This document shows, in pieces, positions 44,960 through 52,777 of a stretch of 64,000 bases of DNA; the stretch's first letter is position 1; every line of letters begins with the position of its first letter. This DNA is from Pseudomonadales bacterium (GTDB taxonomy: Bacteria; Pseudomonadota; Gammaproteobacteria; Pseudomonadales; Azotimanducaceae). Location: the NCBI GenBank assembly GCA_028285415.1, contig JANQPF010000009.1, positions 434,001 to 498,000 on the forward strand, written 5' to 3'. The translations under genes and the position numbers were made by a program. The notes below the pieces were generated by a model. That model had not been told where the DNA came from. It searched no databases and saw only the letters and a program-made list of their open reading frames with translations.

Positions 44960-45193
44960 TTGTCGCAAGCCATCATCAAGCAAGCGCGGCTGGCCGCCGC
45001 ACACGACGGCGTTGCAGAGCTGATCGTGTGTCTCGAGTACGCCAACGGGGGCACCAGCGAAATCAGCCTGGACCAGACGGCGGGCGCAGCGCTCATGGAG
45101 CTGTGTGCGGCAAAGTCTCTGGCGGAGCTGACCGGACAGTCCTGGGAGCACGTCAGGGAAGCGCTGCAGATTTCCTACAATCGGTTTCAATGA
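44960..45193 (+). CDS. Small conserved-looking protein, unknown function
   Basis: 77 residues from TTG 44960. IIKQARLAAAHDGVAELIVCLEYANGGTSEISLDQTAGAALMELCAAKSLAELTGQSWEHVREAL has an alternating strand-helix pattern and looks like a real small globular protein; no family recognised. Spacing of 6 and 30 bases to its neighbours puts it in a likely operon with the LysM-like gene and the D-aminoacylase-type gene. Confidence 0.6.
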   Translation: MSQAIIKQARLAAAHDGVAELIVCLEYANGGTSEISLDQTAGAALMELCAAKSLAELTGQSWEHVREALQISYNRFQ

Positions 45194-45223
45194 ATTCAAT
45201 TTGGTATAGAAGCGGAGAGCAAC

Positions 45224-46897
45224 TTGGACATCATTATTAAAAACGGGCTCATCGTCGACGGCTCCGGTTTGCCGGCGTACAGCGCGGATCTCGGCATCGA
45301 GGACGGTAAAATCGTCAGCATCGGCAAAGTCGGCGGCGACGCAAAAGAGATCATCGACGCCAGCAACAAAGTCGTTTCACCCGGTTTCATCGATCCCCAC
45401 ACGCATTTTGATGCGCAACTCTTGTGGGATGGACAGGCTCGACCGGCACTGGCTCACGGCGTGACAACCATCGTCCCGGGCAATTGCTCGCTGTCGCTTG
45501 CACCGCTGAAAGCGGAGCATCGCATGAAGCTGGTCGGGATGTTCAATCAGATCGAAGAGATGCCAATCAAAGCTTTCAAAGAAGGCGTCGAGTGGGATTG
45601 GGAGACTTTTGACGAATTTCTGGTTCGCATCAAGAAAGGGCTTGCCATCAACGTGGCGCCACTTGTTGGGCACAGCGTTCTGAGACTCTGGGTGATGGGT
45701 GACGAGTCGATGCACCGCACCGCCAACCCGCAGGAGATTGCCGCCATGCAGGATCTCCTCAAACAATGTCTTGCTGCCGGTGCGGTGGGTCTGTCGACCA
45801 GCTTTGTCGACATGGATGAAACGCTGCAGCCGGTGCCCAGCCGCTACGCAGACGCGGCTGAGCTCGACGCCCTCGCGTCGGTGCTGGGCGAGTTCAACCG
45901 CGTTCTGCAGATTGTGCATGAGTTTTACGATATCGATCTCACCATCGCGCGTATCGATCAGCTGGCAGAGCTCAGCCTGAAACACAAAATCACCACGACG
46001 TTTTCACCCTTGTTTGTGAACGCAGACGATAGCGAGCTGCCGAAGCGTGTCATGGCCAGAGTCGACGAACAGTTTGCCCGGGGCGCGAGAGTGTGGCCCC
46101 AGGTACAAACCCGTCCGGTCGACATCAGCTTCTGCTTCGAAGTGCCGAGCCTGTTGTTTATCCGCCTGCCCAGCTGGTATCAGGTCATGCGGTTTGGCAG
46201 CCACGACGACATTGTCAGCGCGTTTTCGGATCCTGAGCGGCGCGCAGCCCTGGCTGCTGAAGCGCAGGGGATGGGCGATCTGTGGGAGTCTCTTGTCCTG
46301 CGCCAGGTCAATACGGATGACAATCAGGCACTCGTGGGCAAAACGCTGAAAGAGATCGCCACGCTGCGCGGTACCAGCGCGGTGGACGTCATGATTGATC
46401 TGTCGTTGGAAGAGGATCTGCAGGCACATTTCTTGAGCGCCAACATGGGACATATCGATGACGACGTCATCGGGCCGCTGCTGGCACACCCCCGCGTGCA
46501 CATTGGCGCCAGCGACGGCGGCGCTCACATCCTCTCGTTCGCCACCTATGGTGATACCGGGTATCTCTTCAGCCACTTCGTCAATGAGTGTCACGCTCTG
46601 AGTCTGGAAAGCGCGGTCAAGAAAATCACCTCCGATACGGCCCTGATATGGGGTATGCCGGACCGCGGACTGCTGCGCGAGGGGTACGTGGCCGACGTGA
46701 CTGTGTTCGATCCGAACACCATCGCGCGAGGTGAGGAATACTATACCCAGGACGTGCCGGGTGACGGGTCGCGCTATGTGCGAGACGCCCTGGGTATCGA
46801 TACGGTCATCGTAGGAGGCAGCGTCGCGTACACCGGCGGCGGCTATACCGACGCTGCGAACGGCGAGATCATTCCCGGTGCTGTTGGCGATCCTTAG
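45224..46897 (+). CDS. N-acyl-D-amino-acid deacylase-type amidohydrolase
   Basis: 557 residues from TTG 45224 (after GCGGAGAG). Opening MDIIIKNGLIVDGSGLPAYSADLGIEDGKIVSIG and metal motif PGFIDPHTHFDAQLLWD, the conserved Cys in GVTTIVPGNCSLSLAP, and C-terminal HIGASDGGAHI are those of the D-aminoacylase / amidohydrolase_3 group. Family members cleave N-acyl-D-amino acids or act on other ring amides; many environmental paralogues are uncharacterised. 12 bases before the HtaA-domain gene. Confidence 0.88.
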   Translation: MDIIIKNGLIVDGSGLPAYSADLGIEDGKIVSIGKVGGDAKEIIDASNKVVSPGFIDPHTHFDAQLLWDGQARPALAHGVTTIVPGNCSLSLAPLKAEHRMKLVGMFNQIEEMPIKAFKEGVEWDWETFDEFLVRIKKGLAINVAPLVGHSVLRLWVMGDESMHRTANPQEIAAMQDLLKQCLAAGAVGLSTSFVDMDETLQPVPSRYADAAELDALASVLGEFNRVLQIVHEFYDIDLTIARIDQLAELSLKHKITTTFSPLFVNADDSELPKRVMARVDEQFARGARVWPQVQTRPVDISFCFEVPSLLFIRLPSWYQVMRFGSHDDIVSAFSDPERRAALAAEAQGMGDLWESLVLRQVNTDDNQALVGKTLKEIATLRGTSAVDVMIDLSLEEDLQAHFLSANMGHIDDDVIGPLLAHPRVHIGASDGGAHILSFATYGDTGYLFSHFVNECHALSLESAVKKITSDTALIWGMPDRGLLREGYVADVTVFDPNTIARGEEYYTQDVPGDGSRYVRDALGIDTVIVGGSVAYTGGGYTDAANGEIIPGAVGDP

Positions 46898-46909
46898 CGA
46901 GGGGCAACC

Positions 46910-47368
46910 ATGAGTTTCAGTCGACTAACCTGGGGTGTAAAAGCCAGCTTTCGCAGCTACGTCGAAGCCGCTGGTGGGACCGTCGATTTGAGCGATGGTG
47001 CAGCCAAAACTCAGGACGGGACGTTCGTCTTCAACGCGGTGCCCGGCGGCGATTTGACCATTGCGCCCGACGGGACCGCAAGCGGAGCGATGCGGTTCGA
47101 AGGCACGATCAAGTTCGATGCGCACGGCGGAATGCTCAATACCACGCTCACCGAGCTCGGTCTGGAAAGCGGCGAGGACGGACTTGTCTTGACGGCGCTG
47201 CAGGCGCCCCTCAACCGGGACCGTTGCGCGATTGCCAAGCTTGAGCTCGCTGAGGTCGGAGCGGACGATTCAGTTACTCTGCGTGCTGAAATCACGCTCG
47301 ACGGCATGTACCAGATTGCTGACAACTACCCACCTGGCACCGAGCTCGACCCGGTGCAGTTAGATTGA
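46910..47368 (+). CDS. HtaA-domain protein without signal peptide
   Basis: 152 residues, essentially one HtaA domain: LTWGVKASFRSYVEAAGGTVDLSDGA at the start, FVFNAVPGG, then MRFEGTIKFDAHGGMLNTTLTELGLESG. The family is known from corynebacterial heme-binding surface proteins, where a Tyr in the first block and a His in the HGG block bind heme; both (Tyr17 and the His of DAHGG) are kept here. There is no signal peptide or anchor, so it should be cytosolic, which is unusual for the family. Stop codon directly abuts the convergent PhyH stop. Confidence 0.8.
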   Translation: MSFSRLTWGVKASFRSYVEAAGGTVDLSDGAAKTQDGTFVFNAVPGGDLTIAPDGTASGAMRFEGTIKFDAHGGMLNTTLTELGLESGEDGLVLTALQAPLNRDRCAIAKLELAEVGADDSVTLRAEITLDGMYQIADNYPPGTELDPVQLD

Positions 47369-48589
47369 TCAGCCGGGCTCGTTGATCCTCCGCCCGGTCG
47401 AACGCGCATATTCACGGGCAGATTCGTGTTCGTTCTGTATCTGCGCGAGCGTCAGGTCATCCAGTTTGCCTTCGAGATCCGCCATGGATAGCTCACCAAC
47501 GCGCTGATAGCGCCCCTCGTCCATGGCGATGCGCGCCTGCGCTATCGATCCGTTGGAATCGCCTTCTTTGCCATTGCCGAAGTAGCCATATCCTTCCACC
47601 ATGCTCCGGGTGGCTGTTGCCTGAAAGCCACAACGCCACAGAAACTTCTCGCTGGCACGCTTGAGGATGTCTGGCCTGACTGTCAGGTGGAAAGATTCCT
47701 GCTGCCGAATGAAGGGGCGCACAACAGAATTCGTAATGATGTAGCGTAGCTCGTCCGAGCGATTCACGGCGCCGCCGTGCAATACGCGGCCGTCCTTCAA
47801 CAGGATAGTGCCGGCCGGTGCTTCGAGATTGATGGCCGGCGGTACCTCGCCGAAGGTGCCTTTGCCTTCCACGTAGAGCTTGTGTGAGCCCGGAATGATC
47901 AGGGTGCCGCCGTTTACTTCGTTGACATCCTGCAGGATGTAGATGGTGTTCACGAGGAACGGCGCCTCGAGCATGCGGTAAGGCGCGGCGAGACTCTGGT
48001 CGAGGTGCATTCCCTGAGGATGACAACCCGGATAAGACACATTCGAGATGAAGCTGAGATGGGTCCATCCGGGGCCAAGCGCTTCATCCAGAAGCTGCTC
48101 GATGAGCGGTCCGGCCTGAACAGCGGAAGGCTCGTGGGACATGCAGCGTACAAACACCTCACCTTTGTTCACCAACGCCCAGACGTGTTGCTGCGCTTCC
48201 ATGAGGTATGCAATACCGAGTTCCCGTTCGGCCGCGGCCTGGTCGCTCACCCGGTCGTGCAGAACCCTGGTCTGTTCCGGGGACGTCGCATCTTCTATGA
48301 GGCAGTAACCCCATTCATGGAAGTCCCGCCTCAGCTGGTCAATGTTCTTGGTCGGGACCGGCAGGCTTTTGCCTTTCCAGTATGGATGCTTGCGCGCCAC
48401 CGTTGTGTCGTAGTACTTCCCTTCACCCCACGTGAGCGCTTCACCCCGCTTTGGCGGTTTGAGCCAGGGATTGGCTTTCATCAAAGAATGATAAGGCTCC
48501 GTTGAAGTCACAAACGCTCGATAGGGGGCGTCGACCTCTCGAGACGCAGCTTCGACGGCTTCCGGTGTGAATTCCCTCGGGACGTCCAT
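47369..48589 (-). CDS. Phytanoyl-CoA dioxygenase (PhyH) family protein
   Basis: 406 residues. Fe(II)/2-oxoglutarate oxygenase: metal ligands in GCHPQGMHLDQS (HxD) and in RVLHGGAVNRSDELRYI (distal His plus the 2-oxoglutarate-binding Arg), and the strand PFLVNTIYILQDVNEVNGGTLIIPGSHKL is highly typical. Bacterial members hydroxylate lipids or secondary metabolites; the substrate is unknown. Single gene; divergent from the secreted protein at 48753. Confidence 0.9.
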   Translation of the reverse strand: MDVPREFTPEAVEAASREVDAPYRAFVTSTEPYHSLMKANPWLKPPKRGEALTWGEGKYYDTTVARKHPYWKGKSLPVPTKNIDQLRRDFHEWGYCLIEDATSPEQTRVLHDRVSDQAAAERELGIAYLMEAQQHVWALVNKGEVFVRCMSHEPSAVQAGPLIEQLLDEALGPGWTHLSFISNVSYPGCHPQGMHLDQSLAAPYRMLEAPFLVNTIYILQDVNEVNGGTLIIPGSHKLYVEGKGTFGEVPPAINLEAPAGTILLKDGRVLHGGAVNRSDELRYIITNSVVRPFIRQQESFHLTVRPDILKRASEKFLWRCGFQATATRSMVEGYGYFGNGKEGDSNGSIAQARIAMDEGRYQRVGELSMADLEGKLDDLTLAQIQNEHESAREYARSTGRRINEPG

Positions 48590-48752
48590 AACGTATCTCC
48601 TCCGCAGCCCTTAAGGTCGTACCGAGGCGAGGCCTTGTCAAGGACGACCCTGACGGCGTGAGGAAAGATGCAAGGGATCCCGGGCCCTCGAAGGAGCGCC
48701 GTCTGAATCCAATTGTGTATAGTGTGTCCCCATCACCAAGGGGAGCGTGAAC

Positions 48753-49811
48753 ATGACCATCAAACCTTCGTCTATCGCCCTGCTGACGCTATTCCTCGCC
48801 TCTCAGGCCACGGCCGAGTTTCCGCGCACTGAAGCCGGCGTTCCGGATTTTTCGGGCACCTACAACGGCGCAACTTTGACGCCGATGACGCGACCCAAGG
48901 AGTTCGGCGACAACCTGTACCTTACCAAGGAAGAAGCTGAGAAGATCACGGCACAGGCACGCGCGCTGAACGAAGCCGCATCAGCGGCCAGCGATCCGGA
49001 CCGCAGCGCCCCGCCCGCCGGCGGCGACGGCTCCCCCGGCGCGGCGGGTAACGTGGGTGGCTATAACGCCTTCTGGATCGACCGTGGCGAAGACGTTTTC
49101 AGCGTCGGCGGCAAGTTCCGCACCTCCGTCATCATCGACCCGCCCAACGGCCAGCTGCCGCCATACACACCTCGAGGCCAGAAAACCATGGCGTCACTCA
49201 TCGGCGGGGTTGTCCGTAAAAACGAAGGGGTCGCCTGGTGGCTTGACCAGGAAGGTCCGGGGCCCTACGACAACATGGAACAGCGCAACAATGCAGAACG
49301 CTGCCTGACTAGCTTCAGCGGTGCGGTTCCCTCGATACCGAGCCTGTACAACAACTTCAAACGCGTGGTGCAGACCGAAGACACCGTGATGATTCTGATC
49401 GAGATGATCCACGATGCGCGCATCGTCCGCATGAACAGTGAGCACCGGCCATCGCACATACGATCCTGGCTGGGAGACTCCATCGGCTGGTGGGAAGGCG
49501 ACACGCTGGTGATCGACACCACAAATTTCTACCCTAATTCCCTGGGCTACATGGGTGGCACCGAGGAGATGCACGTCGTCGAACGATTAACGCCGATGGA
49601 AGACGGCAACCTCCTCTACAACTTCACGGTCAACGATCCGGGCCACTGGACGACTGAGTGGACCGGTGAGTACGTCTGGAGAGCAAGCGCCGACAAAGTC
49701 TACGAATACGCCTGCCACGAAGGCAACTACGCGCTCGGCAACATCATGCGCGGCGCGCGAATTCTCGAGAACGACCTGCTCGAGGGCGAAACTGGCGCAG
49801 GGGGACAGTAA
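48753..49811 (+). CDS. Secreted protein of unknown function (~350 aa family)
   Basis: 352 residues from ATG 48753, eight bases after AGGGGAG (GTG 48747 possible). Cleavable signal peptide ends SQATA. The mature part has FPRTEAGVPDFSGTYNGATLTPMTRP, GYNAFWIDRG, RCLTSFSGAVPSIPS, SIGWWEGDTLVIDTTNF and VVERLTPMEDGNLLYNFTVNDPGHW: these blocks recur in many secreted proteins of environmental proteobacteria and acidobacteria, but no function is known to me. Likely periplasmic, beta-rich. Confidence 0.72.
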   Translation: MTIKPSSIALLTLFLASQATAEFPRTEAGVPDFSGTYNGATLTPMTRPKEFGDNLYLTKEEAEKITAQARALNEAASAASDPDRSAPPAGGDGSPGAAGNVGGYNAFWIDRGEDVFSVGGKFRTSVIIDPPNGQLPPYTPRGQKTMASLIGGVVRKNEGVAWWLDQEGPGPYDNMEQRNNAERCLTSFSGAVPSIPSLYNNFKRVVQTEDTVMILIEMIHDARIVRMNSEHRPSHIRSWLGDSIGWWEGDTLVIDTTNFYPNSLGYMGGTEEMHVVERLTPMEDGNLLYNFTVNDPGHWTTEWTGEYVWRASADKVYEYACHEGNYALGNIMRGARILENDLLEGETGAGGQ

Positions 49812-49854
49812 CCAGAAAAGATCCGTCGCCGCCGGGAACGGCGCGTTCCACGCG

Positions 49855-50529
49855 TCATGCGCGCCTGAAGGTGGTGTCCCCCGGCTGCTCTGATCGACCT
49901 TTGGGCAACAGGTCCATGAGCTGATACGACGTGCTCAATGGGTCGACCGATCGCGCGTGGCTTCGGTACGTATGGAAGATGTCACCGTGTTCCTTCAGGA
50001 ACACGCTGACACCAAACTGTTCATCCAACTCCAGCTCATCGTATTCCTTGAAGTTGAACGGCTTTCGAGAGGGCCCGGGATCTCGAAAGGACACATCAAA
50101 ATCGAAATTGAAATCCGACTTCGCGGAAGAGACCCAGCGAAACCTCCAGCCCATGCGCGCCTTGTAGCGATTGAGCTTATCCAGGCCCGCCCGGGAGACA
50201 ACAACCATGCTCGCGTCGCGATCGTTGAGGTATTCGATGATGCCGTTGAAGTCATCGGCAAACATGGTGCAGCCGGGACAGCCTTCTTCCCAGTCAGGGC
50301 CGAACATGAAGTGGTAGACAATCAGCTGGGACCTTCCCTCGAAGAGATCAGCAAGCGTCACCACGCCGGTGTCGTCGTCGAATTCGTAGCGCTTTTCAAC
50401 TGCGAGCCAGGGCAACGTGCGGCGACGCGCTGCGAGCTGATCGCTGAGACGTGTCATCGCTTTCTCATCCCTCAATAGCGCGCGACGTGCCTTGAGCCAT
50501 TCCTTCTTTGACACAATCGCGTTTGTCAT
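49855..50529 (-). CDS. DUF899 thioredoxin-like protein
   Basis: 224 residues. RTLPWLAVEKRYEFDDDTGVVTLADLFEGRSQLIVYHFMFGPDWEEGCPGCTMFADDFNGIIEYLNDRDASMVVVSRA with CPGC in the active-site position identifies the DUF899 branch of thioredoxin-fold proteins. Starts 2 bases after the stop of the SRPBCC gene, so coupled to it and under the ArsR regulator. This ArsR/AHSA1/DUF899 combination is common; the biochemical role is unknown. Confidence 0.88.
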   Translation of the reverse strand: MTNAIVSKKEWLKARRALLRDEKAMTRLSDQLAARRRTLPWLAVEKRYEFDDDTGVVTLADLFEGRSQLIVYHFMFGPDWEEGCPGCTMFADDFNGIIEYLNDRDASMVVVSRAGLDKLNRYKARMGWRFRWVSSAKSDFNFDFDVSFRDPGPSRKPFNFKEYDELELDEQFGVSVFLKEHGDIFHTYRSHARSVDPLSTSYQLMDLLPKGRSEQPGDTTFRRA

Positions 50530-50531
50530 GC

Positions 50532-51029
50532 TCAAGCCGCCCACAGCTTGGCATAGTCAGGGCGCGTACCCGGCGGGCTTTTCAGATCAACGCCATGGAC
50601 GAGCAGTGCTTTCAGGCACATCAACATCTCCTGCCATCCGCTGCAGTGCCCGTAAGACTGGAGAACGCTGCGGCGATCGGAACCCCAGCCGTACTCACAG
50701 AGCGTAACCAGCGTGCCCCCTGCGTCTGCAGGTTCGAAGAGAAACACGATCTTCGCTTCGTAATCGCGCTTGTCTCCTGCGCGGAGCTCAGGGATGGCAA
50801 AATCCGCCGGGCGGAAGGTCAGCTCAATCCGCTCGTTCGCGACAACCTGCGCCACGTGGACCTGACAAGAATAAGCTCCGTTGTCCCAGGAGACATCGGT
50901 GCCTTCCACCAGATCGTCACTACAGTTCTGACCAAAGACCGTCCCGAAGATTTTGCGGTCGACAATTGCACCAAAGACTTCCGGTACCGGGCGATCAATG
51001 TGGGTGTAAACGGCATAGGTAGGATTCAT
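50532..51029 (-). CDS. SRPBCC (AHSA1/START-like) domain protein
   Basis: 165 residues. YAVYTHIDRPVPEVFGAIVDRKIFGTVFGQ, then VANERIELTFRPADFAIPELRAGDKRDYEAKIVFLFEPADAGGTLVTLCEYGWGSDRRSVLQSYGHCSGWQEMLMCLKALLVHG is a helix-grip ligand-binding fold of the AHSA1 group. Divergent from the ArsR regulator with a palindrome between; followed by DUF899. Ligand unknown. Confidence 0.85.
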   Translation of the reverse strand: MNPTYAVYTHIDRPVPEVFGAIVDRKIFGTVFGQNCSDDLVEGTDVSWDNGAYSCQVHVAQVVANERIELTFRPADFAIPELRAGDKRDYEAKIVFLFEPADAGGTLVTLCEYGWGSDRRSVLQSYGHCSGWQEMLMCLKALLVHGVDLKSPPGTRPDYAKLWAA

Positions 51030-51054
51030 GATGACTTCCGCTCTTCGTTAATAT

Positions 51055-51070
51055 GTGGTAAATTTACAAC
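51055..51070. promoter_or_regulatory. ArsR-type operator
   Basis: GTAAATTTAC perfect palindrome (51058-51067) within a near-symmetrical TGGTAAATTTACAA context, between the SRPBCC start and the ArsR gene. Likely binding site for the adjacent regulator. Confidence 0.65.
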
Positions 51071-51104
51071 GTATTTTCGTCCCCGTCAACGGAAGAGGTT
51101 TCAA

Positions 51105-51425
51105 ATTCGCGAAGACGAAGAAAGTGAGCTGGTTTTCAAGGCGCTGGCGAATGCGGACCGGCGGAAGATTCTCGACGAACTTCGAAGTGAACCCAGGTCC
51201 ACATCCGATCTCTGCGAGGCGCTACCCCGCCTCGATCGCACCACCGTGATGCAACATCTTCGTGTTCTTGAAGGGGCGCGACTGGTCATTACGCAGAAAC
51301 GCGGGCGCGTCCGGTGGAACTATCTCGACGTCTCTCCAATTCAGCGAGTCTATAACCGGTGGATCAAAGACTACGCAGCGCCGGGCGCAGATGTCCTGGA
51401 GAAACTTCGCTCGGGCGTCGAATGA
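51105..51425 (+). CDS. ArsR family winged-helix regulator (start codon unclear)
   Basis: About 106 residues. SELVFKALANADRRKILDELRSEPRSTSDLCEALPRLDRTTVMQHLRVLEGARLVITQKRGRVRWNYLDVSPIQRVYNRWIKDY is the ArsR/HTH_20 domain typical of regulators beside AHSA1 genes. No metal-binding Cys pair. There is no ATG, GTG or TTG in frame between the operator and the domain; the best ribosome binding site (GGAAGAGG) sits six bases before an ATT codon at 51105, which I use as a provisional start. Non-AUG initiation or a sequence error are both possible. Confidence 0.8.
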   Translation: MREDEESELVFKALANADRRKILDELRSEPRSTSDLCEALPRLDRTTVMQHLRVLEGARLVITQKRGRVRWNYLDVSPIQRVYNRWIKDYAAPGADVLEKLRSGVE

Positions 51426-51455
51426 CGCATCGAGGCGGACAAACGCCGGAAAGGT

Positions 51456-51484
51456 TTGACAACGGCCCGCAACGGGCGTAACGT
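51456..51484 (+). promoter_or_regulatory. Predicted sigma70 promoter
   Basis: TTGACA (51456-51461), 17-base spacer, TAACGT (51479-51484). The spacer holds CCCGCAACGGGC, a hairpin-like element. It would start a transcript of about 170 bases of untranslated leader before the gene at 51692. Confidence 0.5.
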
Positions 51485-51490
51485 GCGCGC

Positions 51491-51662
51491 CCCGTTTGGA
51501 AACAGTCAGACGTTTTCTTTAACAAGGTTTTGGAAACGTCTCAGGAAAACACAGTGAATATCAAGTTGGTAAGGACATAACGACGTGAGTCGAAAGCAAA
51601 TCGAACACTGATACCAGCTGTTGGACAGCGACACTTCGCGCCCGGCAGTTGCCGGGTTTTTT
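51491..51662 (+). ncRNA. Possible structured leader / small RNA ending in a terminator
   Basis: Between a predicted promoter and a strong terminator lies a non-coding stretch with a hairpin AGACGTTTTC (51508-51517) / GGAAACGTCT (51532-51541), a possible 8-codon leader peptide (GTG 51554 to TAA 51580, reads MNIKLVRT), and a small stem GCTGT/ACAGC just before the terminator. Layout resembles an attenuator or a small RNA. No known RNA family recognised. Confidence 0.4.
51641..51662 (+). terminator. Rho-independent terminator 29 bases before a start codon
   Basis: CCCGGC pairs with GCCGGG (extendable to CCCGGCA/TGCCGGG) and is followed by six T's. It is the clearest intrinsic terminator in the window, yet it stands directly upstream of the ATG at 51692. 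Confidence 0.85.
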
Positions 51663-51691
51663 GTGCCCGAAAAAAGTCGAAGGGTGTCGCC

Positions 51692-52594
51692 ATGAAGCAT
51701 CAAACCGTTCAAGAGATCATCGCCTGCCTGGCTGGCGAACGTACAATTTTCTCCTACTTCCAGGGACGCTATGCGTTGAGCCTGCTGCTCCACGCTGCCA
51801 ACGGCAGCTACACGGTGCGCACGCTGCGGCAAAGCCCCTATGCACAACTGCTCGAAAAACCCATCGTTCGCAGCGCGCTGGCCTTGTGCGGCGACGGCAA
51901 GCTGCACGCGTCGGCATTCGACATCTGGGTGCCCGAAGCCGCCGATTTTGTCCTGACGCTGGCTTCCTGGGGAGATGATCACGACCGTCGCTACAACCAG
52001 ACGTCGCGCAACGGCAGCAACCTGGTCCTGCAGTTGAACTTCAACACCGGCGACATGGCGCGTTTCGCGCGTCTCGTGGAATACCCCGAGGATTACAACA
52101 CCTGGGCGCATCCCTGCCGGCGTCACTCCGATCCCTGCTATCGAGAAACCCTCGCGTGGGCGCGCCTGGATGTCAGCTTTGAGACCGACGAAGTGCTCAT
52201 CGAAGAAATCCAGAGCGACTTCGTCCGCTATGTGCAATGGAACAAGCGCGATCACGACGACCATGACGCCGTTGTCGCCTTCTGCAAGCCGTTTCGGCGC
52301 ATGTGGCACGAAGCGATGCTGAGCGCCACGATTCAGTTCATCTGGCACGAGCTAGGGGTTAAACGTATTTACTACCACGAGCACACCACCGGCGCGGCGC
52401 TGAAAGGTCTGAAAGGATGGCTGCCGCCGAGATCGCTGTACGACACGCTGCCGCGGCAGTTCTGCATGCGCCCGACCGATCATGCACCCAGCTTCCTGAT
52501 GTCACACCGCAGAGTCCGCAAGACGCTGGCGCGCCTTGCCAATCCCATGTTTTACACCCTGGAGGATCCGTCCCATGCCGGAACGACGCATTAG
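51692..52594 (+). CDS. Unknown protein, about 300 residues
   Basis: 300 residues, no signal peptide or membrane helix. Sequence looks genuinely coding (IFSYFQGRYALSLLLHAANGSYTVRTLRQSPYAQLLEKPIVRSALA; FETDEVLIEEIQSDFVRYVQWNKRD; IQFIWHELGVKRIYYHEHTTGAALKGLKGWLPPRSLYDTLPRQFCMRP). His, Trp and aromatic residues are abundant, and the IEEIQSDF and YYHEHTTG blocks look like conserved functional patches. I do not recognise a family. It is followed by an overlapping small basic protein gene and preceded by a terminator-ended leader. Confidence 0.75.
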   Translation: MKHQTVQEIIACLAGERTIFSYFQGRYALSLLLHAANGSYTVRTLRQSPYAQLLEKPIVRSALALCGDGKLHASAFDIWVPEAADFVLTLASWGDDHDRRYNQTSRNGSNLVLQLNFNTGDMARFARLVEYPEDYNTWAHPCRRHSDPCYRETLAWARLDVSFETDEVLIEEIQSDFVRYVQWNKRDHDDHDAVVAFCKPFRRMWHEAMLSATIQFIWHELGVKRIYYHEHTTGAALKGLKGWLPPRSLYDTLPRQFCMRPTDHAPSFLMSHRRVRKTLARLANPMFYTLEDPSHAGTTH

Positions 52595-52763
52595 ACCGCG
52601 GCGACCCGTCGCGTGGAATCAACTGCTGCGCAAAAGCCATGCCCATACGCCGAGCGAGTCACGGCGCCGGCACGCGCTGCGCCGTTCAATAGCCGACGAG
52701 GCAGATGCGTACCTGGAGGAGCGCGCGATGGCGGACGTTGATGAACAGCCTGACGAGACGTGA
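52575..52763 (+). CDS. Small Arg-rich protein of unknown function
   Basis: 62 residues from ATG 52575, with GGAGG about ten bases upstream inside the preceding gene, whose end it overlaps by 20 bases. N-terminal half is strongly basic (MPERRIRPRRPVAWNQLLRKSHAH), C-terminal half acidic (DEADAYLEERAMADVDEQPDE). The charge split suggests nucleic-acid or protein binding. Likely translated together with the 300-residue unknown protein. Confidence 0.55.
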   Translation: MPERRIRPRRPVAWNQLLRKSHAHTPSESRRRHALRRSIADEADAYLEERAMADVDEQPDET

Positions 52764-52777
52764 CATCTATTGAACGA

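Noticed and set aside
49815-49850. Small CGCCG/CGGCG hairpin as terminator
   Set aside because: Only a 5-bp stem without T-run; such stems occur by chance in this composition.
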